A stretch of 64,000 nt of DNA from Brienomyrus brachyistius (Eukaryota; Chordata; Actinopteri; Osteoglossiformes; Mormyridae). The notes beneath the pieces were generated by a model. It was not told the origin of the DNA, ran no database searches, and saw only the letters and a program-made list of their open reading frames with translations. A program made the position numbers and the translations under genes. Positions within the stretch are counted from its first letter, which is position 1, and each line of letters begins with the position of its first letter. The stretch spans positions 186,001 through 250,000 of the forward strand of contig NW_026042424.1 in the NCBI RefSeq assembly GCF_023856365.1, written 5' to 3'. Below are positions 37,429-49,779 of the stretch, piece by piece.

Positions 37429-39275
37429 CTAGCTCACAGAGCCTCTATGTGTACTTTGAAGAAAAAATACACTACAAGTATGCTGTAAAAACCGCAAAAA
37501 TGTCTTACACAATATACAGATTTTACAGATAGTTAAAGAAAAAATGAAACCAATATTTTGGGGGTGCTGTGGGGGTACTATGGTCATTGGAGGAGGAGCT
37601 AGAGCCCCCCCCCCCAAGCTTTTCCTTGGTGCTGCCACTGTTGTTCAGATTAAAAGTTACATTGTCATTAATAAACAGTACTCTGATCAAATTTTTGCAT
37701 GTACAAACACAATCAAAGTTTAACCACATGTTTAGACACAATTCACACACCTGTTACATTTCCATAATGCTAAGACTCTCTACACTTACTTCATCCACTT
37801 TCTTGTTTGGTACACAGTCATTTGATGGATGTGTAAGATCATTACCAGACCGTCTGCTGCAAACTCTACAGTTAATGAATGGCTGCAAAAACACACAGAC
37901 ACACAAAAACAGTATTTAAAGAGTGGTGGGCAATAAATACAGTGAGAGAAGGTGTAGTAAAGATATATCTAATGATTTAAGGCAGAGCTGCTGGAGTGCA
38001 GGGTTTAATGACACAGAACAATTTTAGAGGAAAGAGCTTCCAAAGCAGGGTCACCATAAGGCTATATTATACAAAGCAAGTTCATCTAAAAGTATGAACA
38101 ACAAATCCCGTTTAACTGAACACTGCTCTGTATTAAAATACTGTCCTCCGATCAAGCTAAGTGGTCCTGTAGTTCACTATTTAAAGAGGTAAATTTAAAG
38201 GGTAATTCACACTGCACATCTACCCTGCTCTGACCAGGTTTAATTACTGGCTTTCTAATTAAAACAAGAGTTAAGTCCTGCCCTTTCACCACAAAACACC
38301 ACACTGCCATTTAAGGCTGATTTCAACAATGAGTTTTAGTTAACCTGGCTCGATTGAGTTAACTCTGGGTATGTAAAACCCGCTTTGTAGTACAGCCCAC
38401 AGGTCTTTAAATAAGGCCAGCTAGGGTTCATAGCTCGAAGCATAATCTACAGGTCACCCCTCAGATGATTAGCATTTGCTTCTGCCTGGTAATCCAGCCT
38501 TTAAGCCTGTAAACCTACTAAAATTTGAGAATAAGGTGAAGGAACTGGCTCTTTGAGGCCACCTATGTATTTGTTACTTTATTGTTGGCTAACTTTCCCC
38601 CGCAGGGCATCAAAAAAGTTAACATGAACCTAAATTAATTTGCTAACTGATATGTCCAATGCTCACAGTCACAGTGACTCTTTACTTACCCTCTTGTCCA
38701 TGAAAATACAGTCAGCCCGATGGTCTGTTGCAGTTGACTTTGGACATTTTGTTGCTCTCAAGAGAATCTCAATGTCAATGTATTCACTGCTGATCTAAAT
38801 CACATAAACACGTTATATACAAAATTGCCTACAACTGTTTTAAAGGCAATATAACAAACAATAATCACCCAAAAAATGGCAAACTGTCACAGACTTGACT
38901 GCAGCAGATTCAGAGAGAAACTGTGAGAAGGTAAAATTGACCAGGGCTGAGATATACAACCATCACTTTCATTGTGAAGAGACATTAAGCATCATATGCA
39001 TTGAAATTAAAACATCAAAATCAATGTGATACTCATTAGTTCAGCTTGCAGATGATGAAAGTTTCACACTTTTGTAAACACTTTCTCAGCAGTTACCTTC
39101 GGACGGCCCTGGATGTTATAGAAATTCATGTGCTGACGGGTTCCTTGATGAGCATTTTCGACTGCGAGTTTAATGGCCGTCTTGTGAGTGCAGGGAGACT
39201 GTGGTAATCTTGCTGGGCCTCTGTGGAGATAAGCAGAGCTCCATAAGCCAAAACCAGAAGCAGCAGGCGGGTCAT
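37429..39275 (-). pseudogene. Chemerin (rarres2)-like gene, copy 3, frameshifted
   Basis: Exon 1 39275-39097, exon 2 38794-38690, exon 3 37882-37790, possible last exon 37482-37429. Splice sites and the exon 1 frame break match copies 1 and 2. Substitutions seen nearby, such as T at 37658, are outside the exons. Confidence 0.6.
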
Positions 39276-39694
39276 CTTCCTCTCAGCTTTGAAGGGAGAA
39301 GCAGGACTGAGGACACTGATCTGTGGTCCCCTTATCCAGCACGTCCAGGGGCGTGTCCTTCACTCGAAACAAACAGACCTTTGAACAACATTGGAAAACT
39401 CTTCAGGATGAATTGAGGCAGGTGGTCAAGTGGGTTTATTGTTATTTCAGCAATATACACAGTACACAGTGAAAGGAAACATTGTTCCTCCTGGACCACG
39501 GTGCAAGACAAAGAAGAAAAACAGAAACAACACAAGATGACACAAGTGCGGGCAAGATAGAACTATACAGAGTGAAAGGAGCACAAACAGAGGGAGAAAG
39601 TGCAAGATAAACACAAGAGCAACAATACAATACTACAGGACAAGACAGCGCAGTCAAGAACACAGAGTGCAGCCAGAGCTAACCTGAATAGGGG

Positions 39695-40648
39695 CATCAA
39701 GGTTGCCAGGCAGGCAGAGAAACAGAAAATAGAGGTCTACTTCACATACAACAACCCACAGTGGGTGTGGCAGGGAATACAACACATTACAAACTTCAAA
39801 GGCAACAACACCGTCATTGTTAACAGCAACGCCCTTTTAGCAAAGGAGCTAAACAGCTTCTTTGCTCGTCTGGAGGAACACAGAGCAGACATAGCCACAC
39901 TGCCCCCTCCCCCAATCTCCAGCACTCACAGACTCCCTCTGCAGGAACACCACGCGAGAAGGCACATTGCATCTCTAGGTGTGTGGAGTTTAAGACAAGG
40001 CAAGTGATGCTACGATAATATAATTCCTTGGTAAGACCCCACCTAGAATATTGTGTGCGGGTTTGGTTACCATACCTTAAGAAGGACATTGCTGCCTTGG
40101 AAAAGGTGCAACGTAGGGCAACGAGAATGATTCCTGGTCTTAGAGGAATGTCTAATGAGGAGAGGTTAGCTGAGCTGAATCTGTTTAGCCTCGAGCAAAG
40201 GAGACTAAGGGGGGACATAATCCAGGTGTTTAAGATTCTAACAGGTCTGGATGCTGTTCAGCCAAATGGCTATTTCAATGTTAGTTTAAATACCAGAACT
40301 CGTGGCCATAAGTGGAAATTAGCTGGAGAACATTTTAAAACGAATTTGATGAAGCATTTCTGTACACAGCGTGTAGTTAGAGTATGGAATAGTCTTCCTG
40401 TTATTGTAACACAAGCTAAAACCCTGGGTTCTTTTAAATCAGAGCTAGATAAGATTTTTGAGCTATTAGCTAAGTTCTCCTCAAAGGAGCTTGATGGGCC
40501 GAATGGCCTCCTCTCATTTGTAAATCTCTTTGGTTCTTATGAGTCAGCTTACAGAGATGAGGTCCAGAAACTGATAGGTTGGAGTTCAGCAAACAATTTG
40601 GCACTAAACAGCACAAAGACAAAGGAATCACTGACTTCAGGAAGGATG
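39695..40648 (+). mobile_element. Nested LINE, copy 3
   Basis: As at 3737-4690, with T at 39817 changing Thr to Ile in the L2/Rex1-like segment (NNTVIVNS). Confidence 0.75.
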
Positions 40649-41055
40649 GAGGCGACACTGGCCTGCCTAGATGGATGGATGGATGTTTTTATTGACATTG
40701 TAAGTACAATGAGATTTAGTTTGGAACGCGCCAGCAGCTACACAGTATATTTACAATTATATAGATTGTGAGGCATAAAATAAGGTGTGAGTAATATAAC
40801 ATAACGACATAATATAAGTAATCATTAATTAATCATTACAGATGGTATGAGGTGTGAACCGCTAGGCTGCTATGGCATGTTTGGTATCAAACCGATGGAA
40901 AATCACACCAGTTTCCAAATCTGGTCAGTGGTTACCACGAAAGTGAATATATCAAAAGTTACACCAGCCTAACGAAAATCATCAATACAAGGGAAATCAC
41001 TCTGGTCATAAATCTCAAAAGGACTGATACAGACCCCCTTCCGAAAGCCCGCCAA

Positions 41056-41703
41056 ATGGATGGTCAGCCATTGGTCCAGGAGTCGAATTCCTGGTCACTC
41101 CTATTCACGAACTTTACACTATAAAACCTGGCACCTCAGAACAAAGCCAGGAGAGGAGAAACAGAAGGGAGGAGAAAACAAAAGACCATCAGCACGAAGA
41201 GAGGCAGAGAACATCAGCCCAAGAGAAGAGAAGCCCACAAGAAGCCCTCCTGAAGCCTATCAGTGAAGACCCAGCTGGACAGAGAACTGCAACCAAGCCC
41301 AAGCTTCACCAGGAGAGGGAATCAGAGGGGCTCCACTCCAACAACCGCTGCAAACACCGCGCCTCCCTGAGTGCCATCACCCATCAGCTCATCAGCCTCC
41401 GCAACCAACTGCCAAGACCCCCCCCCCCCCCACTCTGCAACCAAGTAAACAAACTTCCTTTCATTTATAACAACCTAAACTCCTATTCACCTGCTATATT
41501 ACTTTAGGACAGTATTTCCACAAATTGCTTGCTTTGCAGAACAGTATTTTCCCTTTTAAGGTTACTCATTTTAAATCTGGTCATTGCATTTTCATGATTA
41601 CATTGTTTGTGTCCACTCCGTTATTTCGTGTTTATTGTTTGTTAGGTGTAATGTCTGTCTTATGTTAGTTATAGGAATAAATGCATGTCTTTTACACAAC
41701 TTC
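41056..41703 (+). promoter_or_regulatory. TATA-box to poly(A)-signal segment, copy 3
   Basis: Same layout as 5098-5745. Sequence homology to the other units continues to 42647 and then ends. Confidence 0.35.
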
Positions 41704-42723
41704 AGCCTCCGTTCATTGAGTGCTCACAAGAATCCCTGCCTGTGCGATCTACGCTCTGAAACCTCAAATTCGCCTGAAATATCGCGAGACTCTCTCTCAT
41801 TGGCCGTGAGGGGAGCTTCGCTACCGATCGTTTACATTACCTGGTGACGCAGCTCGTTGGACAAGCCTTCTATTCTAACCCAGGTTATTACGTGATACTG
41901 GTTATTAATGAGTTCCATTTAAGTCACACATTAACAGACTCACGGTGTTTCGCAATTGAGTTTGAGCCGACCATTCAGCATAAAAATTGGTTAATAATCA
42001 CAAGGCACAAGGTTTAAACTTATTCTGAGCACACAATTTAAACTTTTTATGACCGAACGTGCAGTGAAGAAGCGCTACTGTCAACTGGTTGCAAAAGTCG
42101 CACTCATGGCAATCTGAAGGCATTTAAGCGGGATCATATGGGCTTATTATAGTTATTTTTATTTCTATTATTAGTAGTTATATTATTTTGTTTTATTTTC
42201 GGTGATTTCATTGTAGTTCTTTCGTATTAAACTGCAGTAAACTTTAACCCTATGTCTGACGAGATTCTCAGATGTAGCGCTTTGTTTCCAGGTTCAATTC
42301 GGACGAGTGTCTCCGTTTCTATATATCCTGGGAGAGATCTCTCTATTAGCGAATGGGAATACTTGTTATGAGGTTCTAACCTAAATTATGTTGCGCTTGG
42401 ACATAAGACCGATAGCTTAGTTACCTATCAGGATCATACTCGTATGTGTGTGCCTGCTTTAGACAAAGCAAGTTTAACACAACTTTGCGCTGTGAGCCAA
42501 GTGTGTGTCATTTAGAAATTGGGAGTCTCCTGTGCTTGAGACCCGCCGTGGTTAAGCACCATTTGCGACGAGATATAGTGCACTCACAATTTAAATCTGT
42601 CGCCGTAACGCGTGCGCCGTCTCGCTTCAGTAATTGTTTTAAGGGGTTTTATACTGTGCAAGGCACAGAAGAAGGCCACAAGCAGCATGCGCATGCATTA
42701 AATGTGTGTGTCACTCATCTAGC

Positions 42724-45260
42724 GTCGGCAACCGCCTAGCTATATCTTTGGTTACCTCTAGTGGTCAGGCATAGAACTACCACTCCATTTCGAAATTGCG
42801 CCTCTAGTGGCCAGGCATAGAACTACCACTCAATTTCGATATTGCGCCTCTAGTGGCCAGGCATAGAACTACCACTCTATTTTGATATTGCGCCCCCGGT
42901 GGTCAGGCATAGAACTACCACTCCATTTCGATATTGCGCCCCCGGTGGTCAGGCATAGAACTACCACTCCAGTTCGAAATTGCGCCTCTAGTGGTCAGGC
43001 ATAGAACTACCACTCCATTTCGAAATCGCGCTTCTAGTGGTCAGGCATAGAACTACCACTCCATTTCGATATTGCGCCCCCGGTGGTCAGGCATAGAACT
43101 ACCACTCCATTTCGAAATTGTGTGTGTCACTCATCTAGCGTCGGCAACCGCCTAGCTATATCTTTGGTTACCTCTAGTGGTCAGGCATAGAACTACCACT
43201 CCATTTCGAAATTGCGCCTCTAGTGGCCAGGCATAGAACTACCACTCAATTTCGATATTGCGCCTCTAGTGGCCAGGCATAGAACTACCACTCTATTTTG
43301 ATATTGCGCCCCCGGTGGTCAGGCATAGAACTACCACTCCATTTCGATATTGCGCCCCCGGTGGTCAGGCATAGAACTACCACTCCAGTTCGAAATTGCG
43401 CCTCTAGTGGTCAGGCATAGAACTACCACTCCATTTCGAAATCGCGCTTCTAGTGGTCAGGCATAGAACTACCACTCCATTTCGATATTGCGCCCCCGGT
43501 GGTCAGGCATAGAACTACCACTCCATTTCGAAATTGGGCTTCTAGTGGTCAGGCATAGAACTACCACTCAATTTTGAAATTGCGCTTCTAGTGGCAAGCC
43601 ATAGAAGTACTACTCCATTTCGAAATCGCGCCTCTAGTGGTCAGGCATAGAACTACCACTCCATTTCGATATTGCGCCCCCGGTGGTCAGGCATAGAACT
43701 ACCACTCCATTTCGAAATTGCGCTTCTAGTGGTCAGGCATAGAACTACCACTCAATTTTGAAATTGCGCTTCTAGTGACAAGCCATAGAACTACTACTCC
43801 ATTTCGAAATTGCGCCTCTAGTGGTCAGGCATAGAACTACTATTCCATTTCGAAATCGTGCCTCTAGTGGTCAGGCATAGAACTACCACTCCATTTCGAA
43901 ATTGCGCCTCTAGTGGCCCGGCATAGAACTACCACTCAATTTCGATATTGCGCCTCTAGTGGCCAGGCATAGAACTACCACTCCATTTTGATATTGCGCC
44001 CCCGGTGGTCAGGCATAGAACTACCACTCCATTTCGATATTGCGCCCCCGGTGGTCAGGCATAGAACTACCACTCCAGTTCGAAATTGCACCTCTAGTGG
44101 TCAGGCATAGAACTACCACTCCATTTCGAAATCGCGCCTCTAGTGGTCAGGCATAGAACTACCACTCCATTTCGATATTGCGCCCCCGGTGGTCAGGCAT
44201 AGAACTACCACTCCATTTCGAAATTGGGCTTCTAGTGGTCAGGCATAGAACTACCACTCAATTTTGAAATTGCGCTTCTAGTGGCAAGCCATAGAAGTAC
44301 TACTCCATTTCGAAATCGCGCCTCTAGTGGTCAGGCATAGAACTACCACTCCATTTCGATATTGCGCCCCCGGTGGTCAGGCATAGAACTACCACTCAAT
44401 TTCGATATTGCGCCTCTAGTGGCCAGGCATAGAACTACCACTCCATTTCGATATTGCGCCCCCGGTGGTCAGGCATAGAACTACCACTCCATTTCGAAAT
44501 TGGGCTTCTAGTGGTCAGGCATAGAACTACCACTCAATTTTGAAATTGCGCTTCTAGTGGCAAGCCATAGAAGTACTACTCCATTTCGAAATCGCGCCTC
44601 TAGTGGTCAGGCATAGAACTACCACTCCATTTCGATATTGCGCCCCCGGTGGTCAGGCATAGAACTACCACTCCATTTCGAAATTGCGCTTCTAGTGGTC
44701 AGGCATAGAACTACCACTCAATTTTGAAATTGCGCTTCTAGTGACAAGCCATAGAACTACTACTCCATTTCGAAATCGCGCCTCTAGTGGTCAGGCATAG
44801 AACTACTATTCCATTTCGAAATCGTGCCTCTAGTGGTCAGGCATAGAACTACCACTCCATTTCGAAATTGCGCCCCCGGTGGTCAGGCATAGAACTACCA
44901 CTCCATTTCGATATTGCGCCCCCGGTGGTCAGGCATAGAAGTACCACTCCATTTCGATATTGCGCCCCCGGTGGTCAGGCATAGAACTACCACTCCAGTT
45001 CGAAATTGCGCCTCCAGTGGTCAGGCATAGAACTACCACTCCATTTCAAAATCGCGCCTCCAGTGGTCAGGCATAGAACTACAACTCCATTTCGATATTG
45101 CGCCCCCGGTGGTCAGGCATAGAACTACCACTCCATTTCGAAATTGCGCTTCTAGTGGTCAGGCATAGAACTACCACTCAATTTTGAAATTGCGCTTCTA
45201 GTGGCAAGCCATAGCAGTGCCACTCCATTGAAATTGCACCTCTAGTGGTCCGCCATAGTA
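42724..45260. repeat. 46 bp minisatellite with higher-order repeats, about 54 monomers
   Basis: The monomer reads 'cgcctctagtggtcaggcat', 'agaactaccactccatttcg', 'aaattg'. The main variants are 'cgcccccggtggtc' and 'gatattg'. Each monomer contains AGTGGT/ACCACT separated by 13 bases, or the GGTGGT variant. A 416 bp block including a non-monomer leader ('tcactcatctagcgtcggca') is repeated head to tail from about 42704 and 43120. A related block recurs around 43860-44220. Right-edge monomers decay ('gcagtgccactccattgaaa'). Confidence 0.92.
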
Positions 45261-46048
45261 GGTTAACAACATCTGAGTTGGGTCTCTGGTGGTCAACTGC
45301 GGTGATACAACACGCATAATTGGACACATAGGTTCTTGCCTGAAAGCAGGAATCAACTTCACGGACTAAATCAGTTTGATCACAATACATTAACATCCAA
45401 TTAGGTTATTGTTGCATAACTAATTGATGTTTACAATTGAATAAGAAACACAATTCATTTGGTTTGATTCCCGTTTAACCTTTTTGATTTATTTTAGGTT
45501 TTATTTCACCTTATGCTTTCATTCATTCCCTCTCCCCCAACAAGGGGACTTGCATAGAAGTTCAACCACTATTAACAACAGTAAACCAGTTACGTACACA
45601 ATCCCATCAGGAAGTCGTTTGGATGTGATCAGTTGAGCCTTTCGGGTGCTGGGTGCTTACCATTCGCTCTCTGTTGGTTGAGCTTGTCTGTGGCTCTGCT
45701 GTCACTGCTTGTGATCGTACAGTTTGTCAGAACCGAAGGGGAGTTCTCAGCAATTGGATGCCCAAAAGCGTGTCAGCCCGGCTACACCCACTGACTCATT
45801 ACGGGCAAGGCTGACAGGTACCTCAGGCGGTCATTACAACTTTTGAGCAGGACTTCGTTTAGGGTGAGTTCTGAGAACGGCCCTAGCTTGGACTCTCACT
45901 AGGGTGGGTGATACCTGAAGGCAATTTTGCCAGCCGATAAGCTGAGCTCCACCTGGGTTGTCTCAGTTGTGCATACAGAATACGCCCTTCCAAGTTAACA
46001 TTGCTGGGGATCGGGGGAGTGGAAGCCGGACTCAGGCTTGCTTGGCTG
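45261..46048. other. Unrecognised unique-looking stretch
   Basis: No gene or named repeat recognised between the minisatellite and the rearranged unit fragment. A moderately GC-rich part spans about 45620-46048. Confidence 0.5.
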
Positions 46049-46253
46049 GGAGAATGATTCCTGGTCTTAGAGGAATGTTTAATGAGGAGAGGTTAGCTGA
46101 GCTGAATCTGTTTAGCCTCGAGCAAAGGAGACTAAGGGGGGACATAATCCAGGTGTTAAATCTGGTCATTGCATTACATTTTTTTTGTATCCACTCCTTT
46201 ATTTCGTGTTTATTGTTTGTTAGGTGTAATGTCTGTCTTATGTTAGTTATATC
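46049..46253 (+). repeat. Rearranged, diverged fragment of the tandem unit
   Basis: Bases 46049-46158 match 4168-4275 (CR1-like LINE, 'agaatgattcctggtcttag'). The next bases, 46157-46249, match about 5609-5715 ('aaatctggtcattgcat', 'gttaggtgtaatgtctgtct'). This is equivalent to a ~1.35 kb internal deletion joined at a short TTAA-like overlap. Differences from the array copies are more frequent than between array copies. Confidence 0.75.
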
Positions 46254-46395
46254 CATCCATCCATTTTCCAAACTGCTTATCCTACTGGGTCGCGGGTGGT
46301 CCGGAACCTATCCCGGAATGTGGAATGGGCACGAGGCAGGGAACAATCCAGGATGGGGGGCAGCCCATCACAGGGCACACTCACACACAAATCGT
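46248..46395. repeat. Fish dispersed repeat ('ccatccatccattttcc' type), truncated
   Basis: 'tccatccatccattttccaa', 'cgcttatcctactgggtcgc'-like sequence and 'aggcagggaacaatccagga'. The complete form is at 58193-58470. Confidence 0.7.
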
Positions 46396-46786
46396 GATTA
46401 TATTATTGCACTATACTGTATAAATAAAAAGTAAACTTAATACCAGTTGTGGTAATAAAGTGCACAGAGAGTAAGAGAGAGTAGGGTTTCACATAAACGT
46501 ATGTTCATTAGCATTTAGTATTCTGATGGCTTTGGGGTTAGAAGCTCTTATTAAATCTGGTTGTTCTGCAATGCATACTGCGGTAACGTTTACCAGAGGG
46601 CAGAAGTTCAAACATCTCATGTGCTAGGTGCGTGGGATCTTTTTTAAATATAATTATGCATATGTAGAACTAGGGATATGATCCTGTTAAGTATGATAGT
46701 TCTGTCTCATTATTGCAGGATCGACATCCATAGTAACTGTGGTGATCTATCCATTTGTGTGCATGTCTGTGTGTGTGTGTGCGAGC

Positions 46787-47050
46787 GGGTATACCTATCC
46801 TACCCCATAGCGTGATAAATACCTGTTTTTTTTTTCCCTTATGGGGACCACGAAACTGAAAACCAGGAAAACTCTATTTTATAAAAATCTGTGACTGCTG
46901 TGGAAAAACTAAAAATGCAAAACCTCTTTTATTTTGCTTGGTTACTTATGGTTATGGTTAGGGCAGGGTGGGGGTTAAGATTGTCATAGTTAGCGTTAGC
47001 ATTTATCCAATAGAAGTCAATGAGCGGGCCCCATAAGGATAGGTATACCC
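46787..47050. mobile_element. Miniature inverted-repeat element (~264 bp)
   Basis: Terminal inverted repeats 'gggtatacctatcc' (46787-46800) and 'ggataggtataccc' (47037-47050) enclose 'ttatggggacca' and 'gttatggttagggcagggtg'. This is the layout of a common fish miniature DNA transposon. TG-rich DNA flanks both ends. Confidence 0.75.
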
Positions 47051-47136
47051 TATGTGTGTGCATGTGTGTGTTTGTCCCATATTGCCTGGGCTTCAGGATA
47101 CCTCATAACCCGGAACTTCATCAGAAGTAGTTAGAA

Positions 47137-47198
47137 AATGGATGAATGGATGGATGGATGGATGGATGGATGGATGGATGGATGGATGGATGGATGGA
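47137..47198. repeat. (GGAT)n microsatellite
   Basis: About a dozen GGAT repeats, preceded by 'agaaaatggatgaatgg', the usual end of the fish 'ccatccatcc' repeat in the opposite orientation. Confidence 0.85.
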
Positions 47199-47576
47199 CA
47201 GATCAATAAAAGTACAGAACATCCATTTTACAAAGAACCATCAACACTAAATGTATGCACTGGTCATGCTCCTGGAAATTAAACTTTTCTGAAAAGCAGC
47301 ATGTTCATAAATTAGCTGCTGTTATACCTTGGGGGAACAAATGCAGATGAAATTGTAAAACAAACTGCAGTGGCAAAACAGTTCTGGCTGCCTGTGCTGC
47401 CCTGCCTGCCCGCCCTCCTGCCCATTACGTCCTGCCTGTGCCACCCTCCTGCCTGCCCTCCTGCCTGTTTACGTCTTTCCTGTGTGCCCTGCTGCCAGTT
47501 ATTCTGTATTTACATCCGGACTTAACTAATTGAACCATATAAACCATATAAATCAGGACTTTGTTAACCTGACTTC

Positions 47577-47783
47577 TGCCCTGTGGAGGATGGGCTCCCC
47601 CTTTCACTCTGGTTCCTCCAAAGGTTTCTTACTATGACTGAGTTTATCCTTGCCAATGTCGCTTTCTAATTTTTCAGGCTAGATCTTGCTCACTGGGACA
47701 ATTGGGCAGGGACAAAGTAAAGTGCTTTGAGACAATGTAAGGCTATGAAAATGTACTATACAAAATAAAGTGAATTGACTTGA
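47577..47783. repeat. Fish interspersed repeat, more complete member
   Basis: 'gtggaggatgggctccccct', 'ggtttcttactatgactgag', 'gtgctttgagacaatgtaag' and the tail 'caaaataaagtgaattgact'. Same family as 950-1082. Confidence 0.75.
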
Positions 47784-47789
47784 GTAATG

Positions 47790-49627
47790 TGGCACAAAGC
47801 AACCCTTCTTTGCCACAGGAAATGTCTGGTGCAATTTCTTTTTTAATTGTACATGTCAATTGCATAATACCCTAAACTAATTCATTATTATTTCTATTAT
47901 TATCATCATCATCAGTATTTCATTAGTATTCCATGGTATTTAGATTTTTCAGGAATCAGTGTGTGTACTGTATACTTTTTAATTTATTTGCACTATGTGT
48001 AGTGTCTCTGCAGCTGTATATACTTGCTGCATTATGCACAAGAACTTCCCTCAGGCATCAGTATAGTTAATCAAATGTAATATTTCTTGCTTGTTTATTA
48101 AGTTGTTTTAGGTATTTTGTGTGTTCCACTTAATTTAGTGTAATTAGTCCTAGTTGACTCAGGTTTAGTTAGATTTTTCCTTCTGTTGTTCCTCTGCATC
48201 ATGCTACTGTCATAAAATTTCAATGTCTTACCTAACTTAAGAGTTTTGTGCATTGTGTTTTGGAGAGAAAGAAATCATTACTTTTTTTCTTTAGATTCAT
48301 CCACTGATTCTATCACCTATGACACATTCCCCCTGAATATTTGTTTGTTTATTTATGTATTTGCTTGGGGGATGGAATTAACAAACAGAAATAACTGAAT
48401 GAATCAGGGTAGTGAAAAACATTTATAAACTTATCATTTTGGTATTGGTACGATCCTGTTCTGGTTAGTTAGCCGAGGGAGTAAATCATCCGGAGTTTCA
48501 TCTCTCAATCTCCTCCTACACCCACTCAGCATCACAGTATGGACTCCCCAATGCAACTGATCTGCACGTATTTGTACTCTGGGAGGAAATTGAAGCCCCC
48601 ATAGGAAAAACTCAAAGCCTACAGACATATGCACAAAACCAGGGGACATGCTCAGTTCTGCAGGCCTGGAAGTGTGAGAGAAGGCTATTTATTGAGTTTC
48701 CCCTCTGCCCCTGGTAAAGATGAAACATGCACAAGTCATTAAACACACATATACTTACATGAAAGTCTGACTGATACTGGAGCTTCCAGTGCCCGTAAAC
48801 CAGGTACTGGGGTACTCCATTTCCTTCTTGATAATTAGCGCCATTGAAAAAAAAACGGTGCCTTTCCTAATATTAACTGACTCTCAGACAAATGTACTGC
48901 TTGAAGACCCTGCCACTATTCGCATTTTCCAGCAGGAGTCACAAATCTTCATTGCATTCAGTTTATTCTCAGATGAGCTCATGCATGTTTCTATGTGCAT
49001 CTTTACACTTAAACAAATACAGCTAACCTCTGTTGTTATATTCCATATATATTTGTCGTGACTGGCCTTTTTTCTCAAATGATGGATTTCTGAAACTAAA
49101 ACTGACAGTATTCTAAAATATTTATATTGCCACATCATCGACACATGTTCTAATATGACATAGCATTCCCCTGGACCATAGTGCGACTTAGAGACAAGAT
49201 ATAACATGCCCTTCACGGTAAAACACTAGATAGGTGCAACACTTAATGTCAACGTTGTCAATGTCAATGTTGACTTAATGTCAACGTTAAATTCATGGAT
49301 TCGCAAATTAAGTAACACGGTTACAGTACAAAAACGAGCAGAGCTGTGTATGGCATGACTATCTCGCGGCGGCGACAAAATATGCTTATCCTTCTAATTA
49401 TTCAGAAGAAAATATATTTGCAAGCACAGCCGTTCACGGCTTCCGTACAAAAAGCTGTCACTACGCTACAGGAAGAATACACGACCAATATAGGATTTAC
49501 ACAAGTCTGCTTCTTTTGTTTTATTTAGTAACAACTTTCACAAAAATTGACAGCAATACTGCTAAAAGTGTAGATCTGTTGCCAAATTAAATAAACAAAG
49601 AAATTAATCATAAAAATATTCAAAGTA
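47790..49627. other. Intergenic, nothing recognised
   Basis: AT-rich DNA with small frames on both strands. None has a family motif, a convincing start context or splice structure. Confidence 0.5.
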
Positions 49628-49635
49628 TATACAGC

Positions 49636-49779
49636 CAGGGGCGCCGCTAGCAATTTTGGGCCCTATGACAAAATATGAGGTTGGGCCCCCCTACCACACC
49701 CATTCAGATCTCTGGGGGCCCCTAAAGGGCGTGGGCCCTTAGAATTGTCCCAACTTTCCCCCCCTTAGCGGCGCCCCTG
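49636..49779. mobile_element. hAT-type miniature element with perfect 8 bp target duplication
   Basis: Ends 'caggggcgccgcta' and 'tagcggcgcccctg' are perfect inverted repeats of 14 bp. Both sides are flanked by TATACAGC (49628-49635 and 49780-49787). The 144 bp length, CAGGGG ends and 8 bp duplication are diagnostic of hAT miniature elements. A decayed relative lies near 58850-58920. Confidence 0.9.

Larger units (their letters stand above)
24001..42647. repeat. Complete tandem duplication unit (18,647 bp), last of the array
   Basis: The same order of elements as 6690-24000. It is longer mainly because the satellite at 27.5-31.8 kb has about five more monomers. It also has a ~10 bp change near 34700 and a 26 bp net deletion near 36034. 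Private bases: T at 37658, G at 39507, T at 39817, A at 40907 and T at 42354. Homology stops at 42647, inside the sequence 'taaggggt'. Confidence 0.9.

Noticed and set aside
1..42647. Pure assembly duplication as the sole explanation
   Set aside because: Each copy has private substitutions and indels and the satellites differ by ~1.35 kb. A haplotype-merging artefact cannot be fully excluded without reads.
42724..45260. CRISPR-like array
   Set aside because: The repeats are contiguous 46 bp monomers with no unique spacers, no cas genes, and a clearly eukaryotic context.
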